NCBI GenBank assembly: GCA_013695295.1
Contig: JACDAS010000165.1
Coordinates: 1 to 8,358, forward strand
Direction: 5' to 3'
DNA from: Actinomycetota bacterium
GTDB lineage: Bacteria; Actinomycetota; Thermoleophilia; Gaiellales; Gaiellaceae
DNA: 8,358 nt
The translations under genes were made by a program, and so were the position numbers. The notes beneath the pieces are model-generated. The model was given only the letters and a program-made list of their open reading frames with translations, was not told the DNA's origin and made no database searches. The first letter of the stretch is position 1, and every line of letters begins with the position of its first letter. Of the stretch, positions 1 to 6,370 are shown piece after piece.

Positions 1-255
1 ATCCACGTCACCGGCAACAAGCTCGACCAAAAGATGTACCACCGGCACTCGGGCTATCCCGGCGGCCTGCGGAGCCGGACACTGCGCGAGCAGCTCGACC
101 GGCGCCCGACCGAGGTGCTGCGCAAGGCCGTGAAGGGGATGCTTCCCCGCAACCGCCTCGCGCGCACGCAGATCAACAAGCTGAAGATCTACGCGGGGCC
201 AGAACACCCGCACACGGCACAGGCGCCGAAGCCGCTGCCGCTGGAGGAGAGATGA
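1..255 (+). CDS. rplM: 50S ribosomal protein L13, C-terminal part (5' end outside window)
   Basis: The reading frame is open from base 1 and gives the last 84 residues of L13, a protein of the large ribosomal subunit that binds 23S rRNA early in assembly. The fragment begins IHVTGNKLDQKMYHRHSGYP, matching the conserved L13 region around the YxHxGYPGG signature. It continues through the typical VLRKAVKGMLPRNRLARTQ segment and the KLKIYAGPEHPH motif near the C-terminus. The final residues, AQAPKPLPLEER, are the variable tail. Its TGA stop overlaps the ATG of rpsI in an ATGA arrangement, the usual translational coupling of the L13-S9 operon. The start codon and promoter lie upstream of the window, so nothing can be said about regulation. 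Confidence 0.96.
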   Translation: MHVTGNKLDQKMYHRHSGYPGGLRSRTLREQLDRRPTEVLRKAVKGMLPRNRLARTQINKLKIYAGPEHPHTAQAPKPLPLEER

Positions 256-647
256 GTCAGATCGCGCAGTACCAGGGAACCGGCAAGCGCAAGACCTCCG
301 TCGCCCGCGTGATCCTGCGTCCGGGTGACGGCAAGACCTGGTTCAACGGCAAGACGATCGAGGAGTACTTCCCCCGGCTGACGCACCGGTCGATGGTGCT
401 TGCGCCTCTGCGGGTCGCCGAGCTCGAGGGTTCGTACGACGTCCGGGTGCGCGTGCACGGCGGTGGGCCGAGCGGCCAGGCCGGGGCCGTGCGCCACGGC
501 ATCGCCCGGGCGCTCGTCGAGGTCGATCCGAACCTCCGCGTGCCGCTGAAGCGGGAGGGCTTCCTGGCCCGGGACGCGCGCGTCGTCGAGCGCAAGAAGG
601 CCGGGCTCCACAAGGCCCGCAAGGCCCCGCAGTTCTCGAAGCGCTAG
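252..647 (+). CDS. rpsI: 30S ribosomal protein S9
   Basis: This encodes a complete 131-residue S9, a small-subunit head protein whose C-terminal tail reaches the P-site tRNA. Near the N-terminus is the family signature GTGKRKTSVARV (about residues 9-20). In the middle is the GGGPSGQAGAVRHGIARAL segment. The basic tail ends KARKAPQFSKR, the near-invariant S9 ending whose terminal Arg contacts tRNA. The length is normal for bacterial S9 without an N-terminal extension. The ATG overlaps the rplM stop, and a strong purine-rich ribosome site (GGAGGAG, 243-249) sits very close in front of it. glmM begins 12 bases after the stop, so ribosomal and amino-sugar genes are probably co-transcribed. Confidence 0.98.
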   Translation: MSQIAQYQGTGKRKTSVARVILRPGDGKTWFNGKTIEEYFPRLTHRSMVLAPLRVAELEGSYDVRVRVHGGGPSGQAGAVRHGIARALVEVDPNLRVPLKREGFLARDARVVERKKAGLHKARKAPQFSKR

Positions 648-659
648 CGGCGCGCCTTC

Positions 660-1928
660 GTGGCGCCGCGTAAGTACTTCGGGACCGATGGTGTCCGCGG
701 CGTCGTCGGCGAGGGCCTGACGGCAGACCTCGTCGAGCGCCTGGGCGGCGCGGCTGCAGCGTCCACGGGACGCGGCTGGATCTTCGTCGGCCGGGACACC
801 CGGGCCTCCGGGGTCGAGCTCGAGGCGGCGTTCGTGCGGGGTGTCGAGAGAGCCGGTGGCCACGCGGTCGTCGCGGGTGTGCTGCCGACCCCGGCGGTCG
901 CCCTGCTCGCGCTCGACCTCGGCGTTGTGATCACGGCGTCGCACAACCCGCCCGAGTACAACGGCGTCAAGTTCTTCGACGCCGACGGGCACAAGCTCTC
1001 CGACGTGCAGGAGGAGGAGCTGGAGCGCTGGCTCGAGCAGCGAGTCGAGGCTCCGGGCGGCTCGATCGACCGGGTCGGGATCGCCACCGACAGCTACCTC
1101 GAGCACGTCGTCGAGCGGTTTGGCTCGGATCTGGAAGGGCTCCGGGTCGCGGTCGACTGTGCGAACGGGGCGTACTCCTCCCTGGCTCCGAAAGCCTTCG
1201 AGCAGCTGGGGGCGGAGGTGATCGCCGTCGCCAACGAGCCGGATGGAACGAACATCAACGCCGGCTGCGGGGCGACCGACCTCGCGCTGCTCTCGCGTGT
1301 GGTCCGGGCGGAGGCCGCGGATCTCGGGGTGGCCTTCGACGGGGATGGGGACCGCATGCTGGCGGTTGACGCGACCGGGCAGCCGGTCGACGGAGACCAG
1401 ATCCTGGCCGTCCTGGCCCTGCACCTCGGTGTCGAGCTCGTCGCCGTCACCGTGATGACGAACCTCGGCTTCCACCGCCTGATGGCCGAGCGGGGCATCC
1501 GCGTCGAGACGACCGCGGTTGGCGATCGCCACGTGCTGGAGGCGCTCCGCAGGGAGGGTGGTCTGCTCGGGGGGGAGCAGTCCGGCCACATCATCTACCT
1601 CGACGGTCACGTCACCGGCGACGGTCTCGCGGCCGCCCTCCTGCTCTGTGGGGCGCTCGAAGGCAGGACGCTCGGCGAGGCCGTCTCGGTGATGCCGCGT
1701 CTCCCGCAGGCTCAGGCGAGCGTGCACGTGCCACGGAGGGAGCTCCCGGCCTCGCTCGCGGCTGCGGTCGAGCGAGCGAACGCCGAGCTCGACGGCCGCG
1801 GCCGGATCCTGGTTCGGCCCTCGGGGACAGAGCCCGTGATTCGCGTGCTCGCCGAGGCCGAGACGGAACGCGAAACCGAGTCTCTCTGTGCTACCATCGT
1901 CGCTCTCGTGCGCCGAGAGCTCGGCTGA
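660..1928 (+). CDS. glmM: Phosphoglucosamine mutase GlmM
   Basis: GlmM interconverts glucosamine-6-phosphate and glucosamine-1-phosphate in the cytoplasm, the second step towards UDP-GlcNAc for peptidoglycan. The 422-residue product is slightly short for the family (about 445) but has every landmark. These are the N-terminal KYFGTDGVRG; the active-site serine that carries the phosphate, in TASHNP (Ser94); the metal-binding loop DGDGDR (227-232); the sugar-binding GEQSGH (305-310); and the phosphate-binding RPSGTEP in the C-terminal domain (386-392). The GTG start at 660 places FGTDGVRG at the normal distance from the N-terminus. No Shine-Dalgarno sequence is visible in the 12 bases after rpsI, so translation is probably coupled to rpsI. 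The last 40 or so bases of the gene also seem to carry regulatory signals for glmS. Confidence 0.97.
   Translation: MAPRKYFGTDGVRGVVGEGLTADLVERLGGAAAASTGRGWIFVGRDTRASGVELEAAFVRGVERAGGHAVVAGVLPTPAVALLALDLGVVITASHNPPEYNGVKFFDADGHKLSDVQEEELERWLEQRVEAPGGSIDRVGIATDSYLEHVVERFGSDLEGLRVAVDCANGAYSSLAPKAFEQLGAEVIAVANEPDGTNINAGCGATDLALLSRVVRAEAADLGVAFDGDGDRMLAVDATGQPVDGDQILAVLALHLGVELVAVTVMTNLGFHRLMAERGIRVETTAVGDRHVLEALRREGGLLGGEQSGHIIYLDGHVTGDGLAAALLLCGALEGRTLGEAVSVMPRLPQAQASVHVPRRELPASLAAAVERANAELDGRGRILVRPSGTEPVIRVLAEAETERETESLCATIVALVRRELG
1889..1897 (+). promoter_or_regulatory. Possible extended -10 promoter element for glmS
   Basis: The sequence TGCTACCAT fits the extended -10 pattern TGnTAnnnT and lies inside the 3' end of glmM. 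No convincing -35 hexamer stands about 17 bases upstream, which extended -10 promoters can tolerate. Initiation would fall near 1904 and give glmS its own transcript with a leader of roughly 135 bases. The short motif in coding sequence could be chance. Confidence 0.35.
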
Positions 1929-1988
1929 CCACCTCCGACGAAGGAGGCGGTGGAAGCAGCCGGGCTTTCCGTGTTTTCGGGATCGGAA
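1902..1988 (+). promoter_or_regulatory. Structured leader / intercistronic RNA hairpins between glmM and glmS
   Basis: Three adjoining helices can be drawn. First, a perfect 7-bp stem GCTCTCG/CGAGAGC (1902-1908 with 1914-1920) closes a 5-base loop. Second, a longer stem pairs CGGCTG with CAGCCG (1922-1927 with 1957-1962). Inside it ACC pairs with GGT and CCTCC with GGAGG (1932-1936 with 1943-1947), around the loop GACGAA; five unpaired bases (1952-1956) bulge on the 3' side. Third, TTCCG pairs with CGGAA (1967-1971 with 1984-1988). The glmM stop codon lies in the second stem. The stretch after the second stem is only moderately T-rich, so a classical terminator is doubtful. CTCC of the second stem could instead pair with the glmS ribosome site GGAG (2027-2030). 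This may be an attenuator or translational switch. No known riboswitch class or glmS ribozyme core was recognised. Confidence 0.4.
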
Positions 1989-2024
1989 CCCCAATCTTCA
2001 CCCGGGAGTCAAACCGTCGAGCGA

Positions 2025-2030
2025 AGGGAG
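2025..2030 (+). promoter_or_regulatory. Shine-Dalgarno site of glmS
   Basis: AGGGAG lies seven bases before the GTG at 2038. It settles the glmS start on the codon immediately before the catalytic cysteine codon, rather than on an in-frame start further upstream. Confidence 0.8.
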
Positions 2031-2037
2031 CTTCAGG

Positions 2038-3867
2038 GTGTGCGGAATCATCGGATACGTCGGGCCCAGAGCCTGCAAGTCTCTACTTCTCCACGGTCTT
2101 GAGCGCCTGGAGTACCGCGGCTACGACTCGGCCGGGATCGCCCTGCTCGAGGAGGACGGGCTCGACTTCGTCCGCGCAGTCGGGAATCTCCAGTATCTGA
2201 AGGACGCCGCGGGGTCGAACGGGTCGCCGTCGACCACGGGGCTCGGCCACACACGCTGGGCGACGCACGGGCGGGTCGCCTACGAGAACGCGCACCCCCT
2301 GACCGGTTGCGAGGACGGCCGCCTTGCGATCGTCCTGAACGGCATCGTCGAGAACTACCGTGAGCTGCGTTCAGCGCTCCAGGCCGACGGTCACACCTTC
2401 ACCTCCGAGACCGACGCCGAGGTGGTCTCCCACCTCGTGGAACGCCACTACGACGGCGACCTGACCGAGGCCGTTCGGGCGGCCTACGCAGAGCTCGAAG
2501 GGCACTTCGCATTCGTCGTCGTCCACCAGGACCACCCGAATGTGCTCGTCGGCGCGCGGCTCCAGTGCCCGCTCGTCGTCGGCCTGGGCGAGGGCGAGAC
2601 CTTCCTCGCGTCCTCGATCGCCGCCTTCCTCCGCCAGACCCGGCGGGTGCTGTTGATCGAGGACGGCGAGATCGTGACGATCAGGCCCGAGGGCGCGGAG
2701 TTCATCGCCGCCGACGGCTCCCCCGTCGAGGCGCGCGACGAGATGGAGGTCGACTGGGACGACGAGAGCGCCGAGAAGGGCGGCTACGAGACCTTCATGC
2801 TCAAGGAGATGTACGAGCAGCCGGACGCCGTCGAGGAGACGATCGGCGACCGCGTCAGGCACGGCCGACTCGAGCTCGAGGGGCTCGGCCTGGACGACGA
2901 GCGGATCAGGAACCTGCGCCGCATCGTCATCCTCGCCTGCGGTACCGCCTACCACTCGGGAGTCGTCGGCCGCTACGTGCTCGAGGAGTGGGCCCGGATC
3001 CCGGTCGAGCCCGACGTCGCGAGCGAGTGGCGCTACCGGAACCCGGTGCTCTCGAAGGACACGCTCGTGATCGGCATCTCGCAGTCCGGCGAGTCCGCCG
3101 ACACGCTCGCGGCGATGCGCCTCGCCCGGGCCTCGGGGGCGCCGACCCTCGGGATCACGAACATGATGGGCACGCAGATCACACGTGAGGTCGACTCCGT
3201 GCTCTACACGAGGGCCGGCCTCGAGATGGCCGTCGCCGCCTCGAAGACGTTCACCGCTCAGGTCGCGCTCTTCTACCTGATCGGGCTCAAGCTGGCCCAG
3301 GTCCGCAAGACCCTTCCGGCCGAGGAGATCGCGAGCCTCCTGGGCGAGGTGCACGAGCTGCCGGCGAAGATGGCAGCCTTCCTGGCGGGCAACCACCCGA
3401 TCGAGGAGATCGCCCAACGGCACTTCGACAAGCCCTTCTTCCTCTACCTCGGGCGTCACATCGGGCTGCCGGTCTGCCTCGAGGGCGCCCTGAAGCTGAA
3501 GGAGATCTCCTACATCCCGACCGAGGCCTACTCGGCCGGCGAGATGAAGCACGGGCCGATCGCGCTCCTCGACGAGCAGACCCCGGTCGTCTGCGTCGCC
3601 ACCGACTCCCACGTCTACGACAAGGTCGTCTCGAACATTCAAGAGACGAGGGCTCGCGGCGCCCAGGTGATTGCGATCGCGACGGACGGCAATGAAGACA
3701 TCCAGCACCACGCCGACGACGTGATCTTCGTGCCGCGGACGCACCCCTACCTCCAGGCGGTTCTGGCGGTGCTCCCGCTCCAGCTACTCGCTTACCGGAT
3801 CGCGCGGCTCCGCGGCCTGAACGTCGACCAGCCGAGGAACCTGGCGAAGACCGTCACCGTCGAATAA
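2038..3867 (+). CDS. glmS: Glutamine--fructose-6-phosphate aminotransferase (isomerizing)
   Basis: GlmS makes glucosamine-6-phosphate from fructose-6-phosphate and glutamine, committing carbon to amino sugars. The 609-residue length equals the usual bacterial enzyme. The start is GTG at 2038 because Cys2 must become the N-terminal nucleophile after Met removal, and because AGGGAG stands seven bases upstream; the frame is open further upstream but that part is unlikely to be translated. The glutaminase domain (about 1-230) shows CGIIGYVG, RGYDSAG, the RWATHG motif (73-78), NG (101-102) and SETDAE. Two SIS sugar-isomerase domains follow (about 285-420 and 455-600). They carry ACGTAYHSG, the phosphate-binding SQSGES (348-353), KHGPIAL with the catalytic-region His505, and the C-terminal DQPRNLAKTVTVE with catalytic Lys604. 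Together with glmM it gives two steps of UDP-GlcNAc synthesis. The leader before it may control expression. Confidence 0.98.
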   Translation: MCGIIGYVGPRACKSLLLHGLERLEYRGYDSAGIALLEEDGLDFVRAVGNLQYLKDAAGSNGSPSTTGLGHTRWATHGRVAYENAHPLTGCEDGRLAIVLNGIVENYRELRSALQADGHTFTSETDAEVVSHLVERHYDGDLTEAVRAAYAELEGHFAFVVVHQDHPNVLVGARLQCPLVVGLGEGETFLASSIAAFLRQTRRVLLIEDGEIVTIRPEGAEFIAADGSPVEARDEMEVDWDDESAEKGGYETFMLKEMYEQPDAVEETIGDRVRHGRLELEGLGLDDERIRNLRRIVILACGTAYHSGVVGRYVLEEWARIPVEPDVASEWRYRNPVLSKDTLVIGISQSGESADTLAAMRLARASGAPTLGITNMMGTQITREVDSVLYTRAGLEMAVAASKTFTAQVALFYLIGLKLAQVRKTLPAEEIASLLGEVHELPAKMAAFLAGNHPIEEIAQRHFDKPFFLYLGRHIGLPVCLEGALKLKEISYIPTEAYSAGEMKHGPIALLDEQTPVVCVATDSHVYDKVVSNIQETRARGAQVIAIATDGNEDIQHHADDVIFVPRTHPYLQAVLAVLPLQLLAYRIARLRGLNVDQPRNLAKTVTVE

Positions 3868-3961
3868 CGAGCTCTACCTTCGCCCGCAGGCCCGGCCGGT
3901 AAAGCACAAGCCCGACGCTGTCGCTGCGCCCTGGTTGTCGCCGCGACCTGCACGGCGGCCT

Positions 3962-3975
3962 CGTGCGGGAGCACG
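3962..3975. terminator. Small hairpin in the convergent gap after glmS (weak candidate terminator)
   Basis: CGTGC and GCACG pair around a GGGA loop in the 139-base gap between the glmS stop and the end of the convergent minus-strand gene. The stem is only 5 bp and no T-tract follows on either strand, so a role in termination is a guess. I see no gene in this gap. Confidence 0.2.
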
Positions 3976-4006
3976 TGCGATCGCGTCTACGAACCCTGCG
4001 CGCCGC

Positions 4007-4357
4007 TCACAGCCGCCGTGCCGCCCTCGTCTCAGCCTTCGCCTCGATTACCCTCGCGGCCTCTTCCCCGCTTCCCAGCCCCCTCGCCGCGGCGGCGTTT
4101 TCGATCTCTGCATCCGACCGCCCCATCGTGCGCCCGCGCCGGTGGCCGAAGAGGAACGTCGCGGCGGCAGCTGCTGCGGCGGTGACCGCCTTCCAGATGT
4201 CCGAGCCATGCCTGTCCACCCAGTGGCCGAGGGAGGCGACGTTCCCATCGCTCAGCGAGATCAGCACGAGCCCGGTCATCACCGCCACGACGGCGAGCAG
4301 GCCGCAAGCGATCCCGAGAGTCGCGACGAGCTCCCGATCCCGATGCTCGCGTGCCAC
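4007..4357 (-). CDS. Small two-segment membrane protein of unknown function, apparently leaderless
   Basis: I do not recognise this family. The 116-residue product starts MAREHRDREL (GTG read as Met). It has a hydrophobic segment at about 10-35, a short polar stretch containing GHWVDRHGSD, and a second, alanine-rich hydrophobic segment at about 54-71. A charged tail follows with HRRGR and an Ala/Glu/Arg-rich, probably helical, region to the end. I chose the GTG at 4357 rather than an in-frame ATG at 4411. A TTGACA-17-GATCGT promoter lies between the two and would put the transcript start on this GTG, so the upstream ATG would not be transcribed. Codon third positions are G/C-rich and the hydrophobic pattern is coherent; overlapping plus-strand frames give only low-complexity Arg/Pro-rich peptides. 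It is convergent with glmS and downstream of the hydrolase gene on the same strand. Confidence 0.6.
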   Translation of the reverse strand: MAREHRDRELVATLGIACGLLAVVAVMTGLVLISLSDGNVASLGHWVDRHGSDIWKAVTAAAAAAATFLFGHRRGRTMGRSDAEIENAAAARGLGSGEEAARVIEAKAETRAARRL

Positions 4358-4363
4358 GCGAGG

Positions 4364-4392
4364 ACGATCCCACCTGTGTCGCCCTCTGTCAA
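4364..4392 (-). promoter_or_regulatory. TTGACA-type promoter giving a leaderless transcript
   Basis: Read on the minus strand, a perfect -35 hexamer TTGACA (4392-4387) is followed by 17 bases and GATCGT (4369-4364). Six bases later comes the GTG of the small membrane protein. Normal initiation distance puts +1 on or next to that GTG, and no ribosome site would fit. The -10 is a poor match at its first base; the -35 and spacing are ideal. Confidence 0.55.
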
Positions 4393-4421
4393 ACCCCAGA
4401 AGCCGGCACACCCGTCCGGCG

Positions 4422-4453
4422 GCCTCGCCCCCTCTACGTCGGCAGGGGGAGGC
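4422..4453 (-). terminator. G/C-rich hairpin just after the glycoside hydrolase stop
   Basis: On the minus strand GCCTC pairs with GAGGC and, after a one-base bulge, CCCC pairs with GGGG, making about 9 bp around a loop. It starts only a few bases after the hydrolase stop and separates that gene from the promoter of the small membrane protein. There is no T-tract, so it may be an imperfect intrinsic terminator or a 3'-end stabilising hairpin. Confidence 0.45.
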
Positions 4454-4456
4454 GGC

Positions 4457-5872
4457 TCAGCGCACCGAGACGAGCGTTAGCGAACGCACGATGTGGTTGT
4501 TGCTCGCGTCGCCGATGTCGACGGTCATGCGGTAGCTGCGCTTGGCCTGGGGCTTGAAGGCGAGCTTCAGGGTCACCCAGCCGTCCGCCTCGATCACCGG
4601 AGCAGGCTGCTCGACGGCCACCACCGTCTTCTTGAAGATCACCTTGTAGGTGACGCCGACGCGCGAGCCGGTTCCCGAGTGTCCGGCCAGCTCGAGGGCC
4701 GAGACCCGCACGCTCGGGTTTGCCTTCCCGGCCTTCACGTACACGACCGCGTCGCGCGCGTCGAGCAGCCGGGCCATCGAGGAGAACTGCGCGAACGCGG
4801 GCTTGCGCGACCCGTCCTCGTCCAGCAGCCCGCTCTGCCACGGATTCGAGGGGTCGTCGCGGAGCACGAACCAGATGAAGACCGGCACGAACGAGTAGCC
4901 CTTGACGATGCCGAGCGCCGAGCGGGCATACGACGACTGGGTCGCGTAGGACACGCCTCGCGGCTCCTGCGGTCTCGTCTCGTGGCTGTACTCGGTCACC
5001 CAGATCGGCGTATTGCGGCGGTTGAACGCCTTGTCGAGGAGCTTCTGGAACTCCGGGAGCTGGGTGAGGCTCACGTTCGGCAGGCGCACCTTGTCCGTCG
5101 GCGCCTGGCTCGGCGTGAACGGGTACGGGTGCTCGGCCCACGCGTCGAATCTGAGCCTCGGGTCAGCCTTCGCCACGAGCTGGGCGAACTTGCCGGGTGA
5201 GTGCGAGTGCTGCACGGTGCTCGTCGGCTTGTCGTGTCCGCGCGCGGAGGTCTCGCCGATCGCCACCGCGGCCCGGGGGCTCCCCGCCTTGATCCCGGCG
5301 TACGCGGCGCGGTAAAGCTTCGCGTAGAGCCCCGGCGCGACGCTCTTGCCGGCGGCCGTGAACTGCGGCGACAGGAACTGCGCCAGATTGGGCTCGTTCC
5401 AGACGGAGAAGAAGCGGACGTACGGGAACCCCGCATACCGTCCGGAGTAGCGAGCTGCGAGCGCCCGGGAGAAGTCCGTCAGGTCGCCGAGCTTGGTGGG
5501 CAGCCGGTTCGGCTTCTGGCCGCCGTTCGCCCACGGCGGCGTCCCGTAGATCGTGAGCAGAACCTCGAACCCGCGCCGCTGGGCATTCCGGACGAGCTCG
5601 TCGACGTCCGAGAGCTGGTACGCCGGGTCGAAGGGGTTCGTGGGGCTCGCCGGGCGGTTGAATGCGACCCGCGCCCAGGTCACCTGCGCGCGGACGATCG
5701 TCGCGCTCGCCTGCTTGGCCTCGTCGAGATTCGCCTCGCGCGGCTCCCGGAAGCGGAAGCTGGGATCGTCCTGGAAGCCGACGTACATGTGGGGCGCCGC
5801 GGCGGCCGAGAGTGGGGGCAGCGCGAGGCCTAGAAGGCACGCGAAGACGATCAGGCGAGTCGGTCGATGCAC
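4457..5872 (-). CDS. Secreted clan-A-type glycoside hydrolase (cellulase-like TIM barrel), substrate unknown
   Basis: This encodes a 471-residue exported protein, probably a retaining glycosidase. The N-terminus MHRPTRLIVFACLLGLALPP followed by an Ala-rich stretch is a signal peptide with likely cleavage near SAAAA. The barrel shows the acid/base motif WNEPN (Glu160) after a beta-strand, an HPYPF motif (248-252), and a second-Glu motif WVTEYSHET (Glu294) that fits the nucleophile of clan GH-A families such as GH5 and GH39. W334 and the RDDPSNPWQSGL region resemble the following barrel strand and loop. After about residue 370 a beta-rich domain (to 471) resembles a carbohydrate-binding or Ig-like module. 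The GTG at 5872 is preferred because GAGGAG lies seven bases upstream; an in-frame GTG at 5905 would add 11 residues before the signal peptide and has no ribosome site. TACGGT (5909-5904) may be a -10 box. Substrate is not predictable from sequence. Confidence 0.85.
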   Translation of the reverse strand: MHRPTRLIVFACLLGLALPPLSAAAAPHMYVGFQDDPSFRFREPREANLDEAKQASATIVRAQVTWARVAFNRPASPTNPFDPAYQLSDVDELVRNAQRRGFEVLLTIYGTPPWANGGQKPNRLPTKLGDLTDFSRALAARYSGRYAGFPYVRFFSVWNEPNLAQFLSPQFTAAGKSVAPGLYAKLYRAAYAGIKAGSPRAAVAIGETSARGHDKPTSTVQHSHSPGKFAQLVAKADPRLRFDAWAEHPYPFTPSQAPTDKVRLPNVSLTQLPEFQKLLDKAFNRRNTPIWVTEYSHETRPQEPRGVSYATQSSYARSALGIVKGYSFVPVFIWFVLRDDPSNPWQSGLLDEDGSRKPAFAQFSSMARLLDARDAVVYVKAGKANPSVRVSALELAGHSGTGSRVGVTYKVIFKKTVVAVEQPAPVIEADGWVTLKLAFKPQAKRSYRMTVDIGDASNNHIVRSLTLVSVR

Positions 5873-5879
5873 AGGCACG

Positions 5880-5885
5880 CTCCTC
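5880..5885 (-). promoter_or_regulatory. Shine-Dalgarno site of the glycoside hydrolase gene
   Basis: On the minus strand GAGGAG stands seven bases before the GTG at 5872. This selects that codon over the in-frame GTG at 5905, so the signal peptide begins MHRPTRLIV. Confidence 0.65.
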
Positions 5886-5956
5886 AGGGTGGCGGTCCGG
5901 GTCACCGTAGCGAACCCTTTGTGAGCGGCGTGTTAGGAGCCGCCGTCCGCCCCGGG

Positions 5957-6370
5957 TCACTCGTCGGAGGGCAGTCGGCGAAGGCGTTTCGCCCGGCTCC
6001 GGCGGCGTTTCTCCTCCAGCCGGCGCTCGCGCGAGGCCGCCGTCGGCCTCGTCGCCCGGCGCGGCCGCTCGACGCGGAGGGCCTCTCTGAGCGTCTCGAC
6101 CAGCCGCTCCGTGGCCAGCTCGCGGTTCCGCCACTGGCTGCGCTCGTCCTGCGCGACGGCGCGGAGCACGGCGCCCGCCTTCGCCACCACGCGACGCTTC
6201 TGCGCCGGCGTCAGGGCCGAGGAGGCCTCGACGTCGAAGAGGGCCTCGACCCGGCTCTCCGTCCGCTGGGCGTGCTGCCCGCCCGGACCGCTCGAGCGCG
6301 AGAAGCGCAGCTGGATCTCCGGGAGCGGGATCGCGACCGAGCGTGTCACCCGAATAGACTCGCCGTCCAT
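5957..6370 (-). CDS. arfB: Alternative ribosome-rescue factor / peptidyl-tRNA hydrolase ArfB (YaeJ/ICT1 type)
   Basis: ArfB frees ribosomes stalled at the 3' end of broken mRNA by hydrolysing peptidyl-tRNA with a GGQ loop. The 137-residue product has the catalytic motif in RSSGPGGQHAQRTESRVE (Gly30-Gly31-Gln32), preceded by IPLPEIQLRFSRS, typical of the YaeJ group. After the short catalytic domain comes a Lys/Arg-rich tail (about 100-137, including RRLEEKRRRSRAKRLRR), which in this family enters the empty mRNA channel. It lacks the codon-recognition domains of RF1/RF2, as expected. I chose the ATG at 6370; a GTG at 6349, giving VTRSVAIPLPEI, is a possible alternative. No ribosome site precedes either, and a promoter placed for leaderless ATG translation lies at 6378-6406. 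The glycoside hydrolase gene follows 84 bases later on the same strand. Confidence 0.9.
   Translation of the reverse strand: MDGESIRVTRSVAIPLPEIQLRFSRSSGPGGQHAQRTESRVEALFDVEASSALTPAQKRRVVAKAGAVLRAVAQDERSQWRNRELATERLVETLREALRVERPRRATRPTAASRERRLEEKRRRSRAKRLRRLPSDE
6355..6360 (+). promoter_or_regulatory. Possible -10 box for the HAD-acpS-nnr operon
   Basis: TAGACT fits TAnnnT and ends eight bases before the ATG at 6369, so transcription would start at or just before that ATG. The sequence 16-18 bases upstream (around TCGCGACC, 6331-6338) is only a weak -35. No Shine-Dalgarno precedes the ATG, which agrees with a leaderless start. The box lies inside the arfB coding sequence. Confidence 0.45.

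Noticed and set aside
189..1994. 601-residue open frame on the minus strand opposite rpsI-glmM
   Set aside because: It is antisense to two unmistakable genes, is rich in Arg/Gly/Pro/Asp without recognisable motifs, and is expected from the third-position G/C bias of the real genes.
1888..2037. 50-residue N-terminal extension of GlmS
   Set aside because: GlmS needs its cysteine at the mature N-terminus; the ribosome site and the Cys2 position both point to 2038. The extension shows no conserved sequence.
1929..2037. glmS ribozyme
   Set aside because: The gap is short for the element and lacks the conserved AGCGCC-type core and double-pseudoknot sequences. Similarities such as GACGA and GGAGG are too short to count.
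2371..3744. 457-residue open frame on the minus strand opposite glmS
   Set aside because: It mirrors glmS codons throughout, shows no domain and has no plausible start context.
3792..3974. Short minus-strand frame with the peptide YSTVTVFARFLGWST
   Set aside because: This is the antisense translation of the conserved GlmS C-terminus (NVDQPRNLAKTVTVE), a common false gene call.
3935..4535. Two overlapping plus-strand frames opposite the small membrane protein
   Set aside because: They give Arg/Pro/Ser-rich peptides with no ribosome site, while the minus-strand frame has two coherent hydrophobic segments and a promoter.
5925..5943. Hairpin GCGGC/GCCGC after the arfB stop as a terminator
   Set aside because: Only 5 bp with a 9-base loop and no T-tract; such pairings are common by chance at this GC content.
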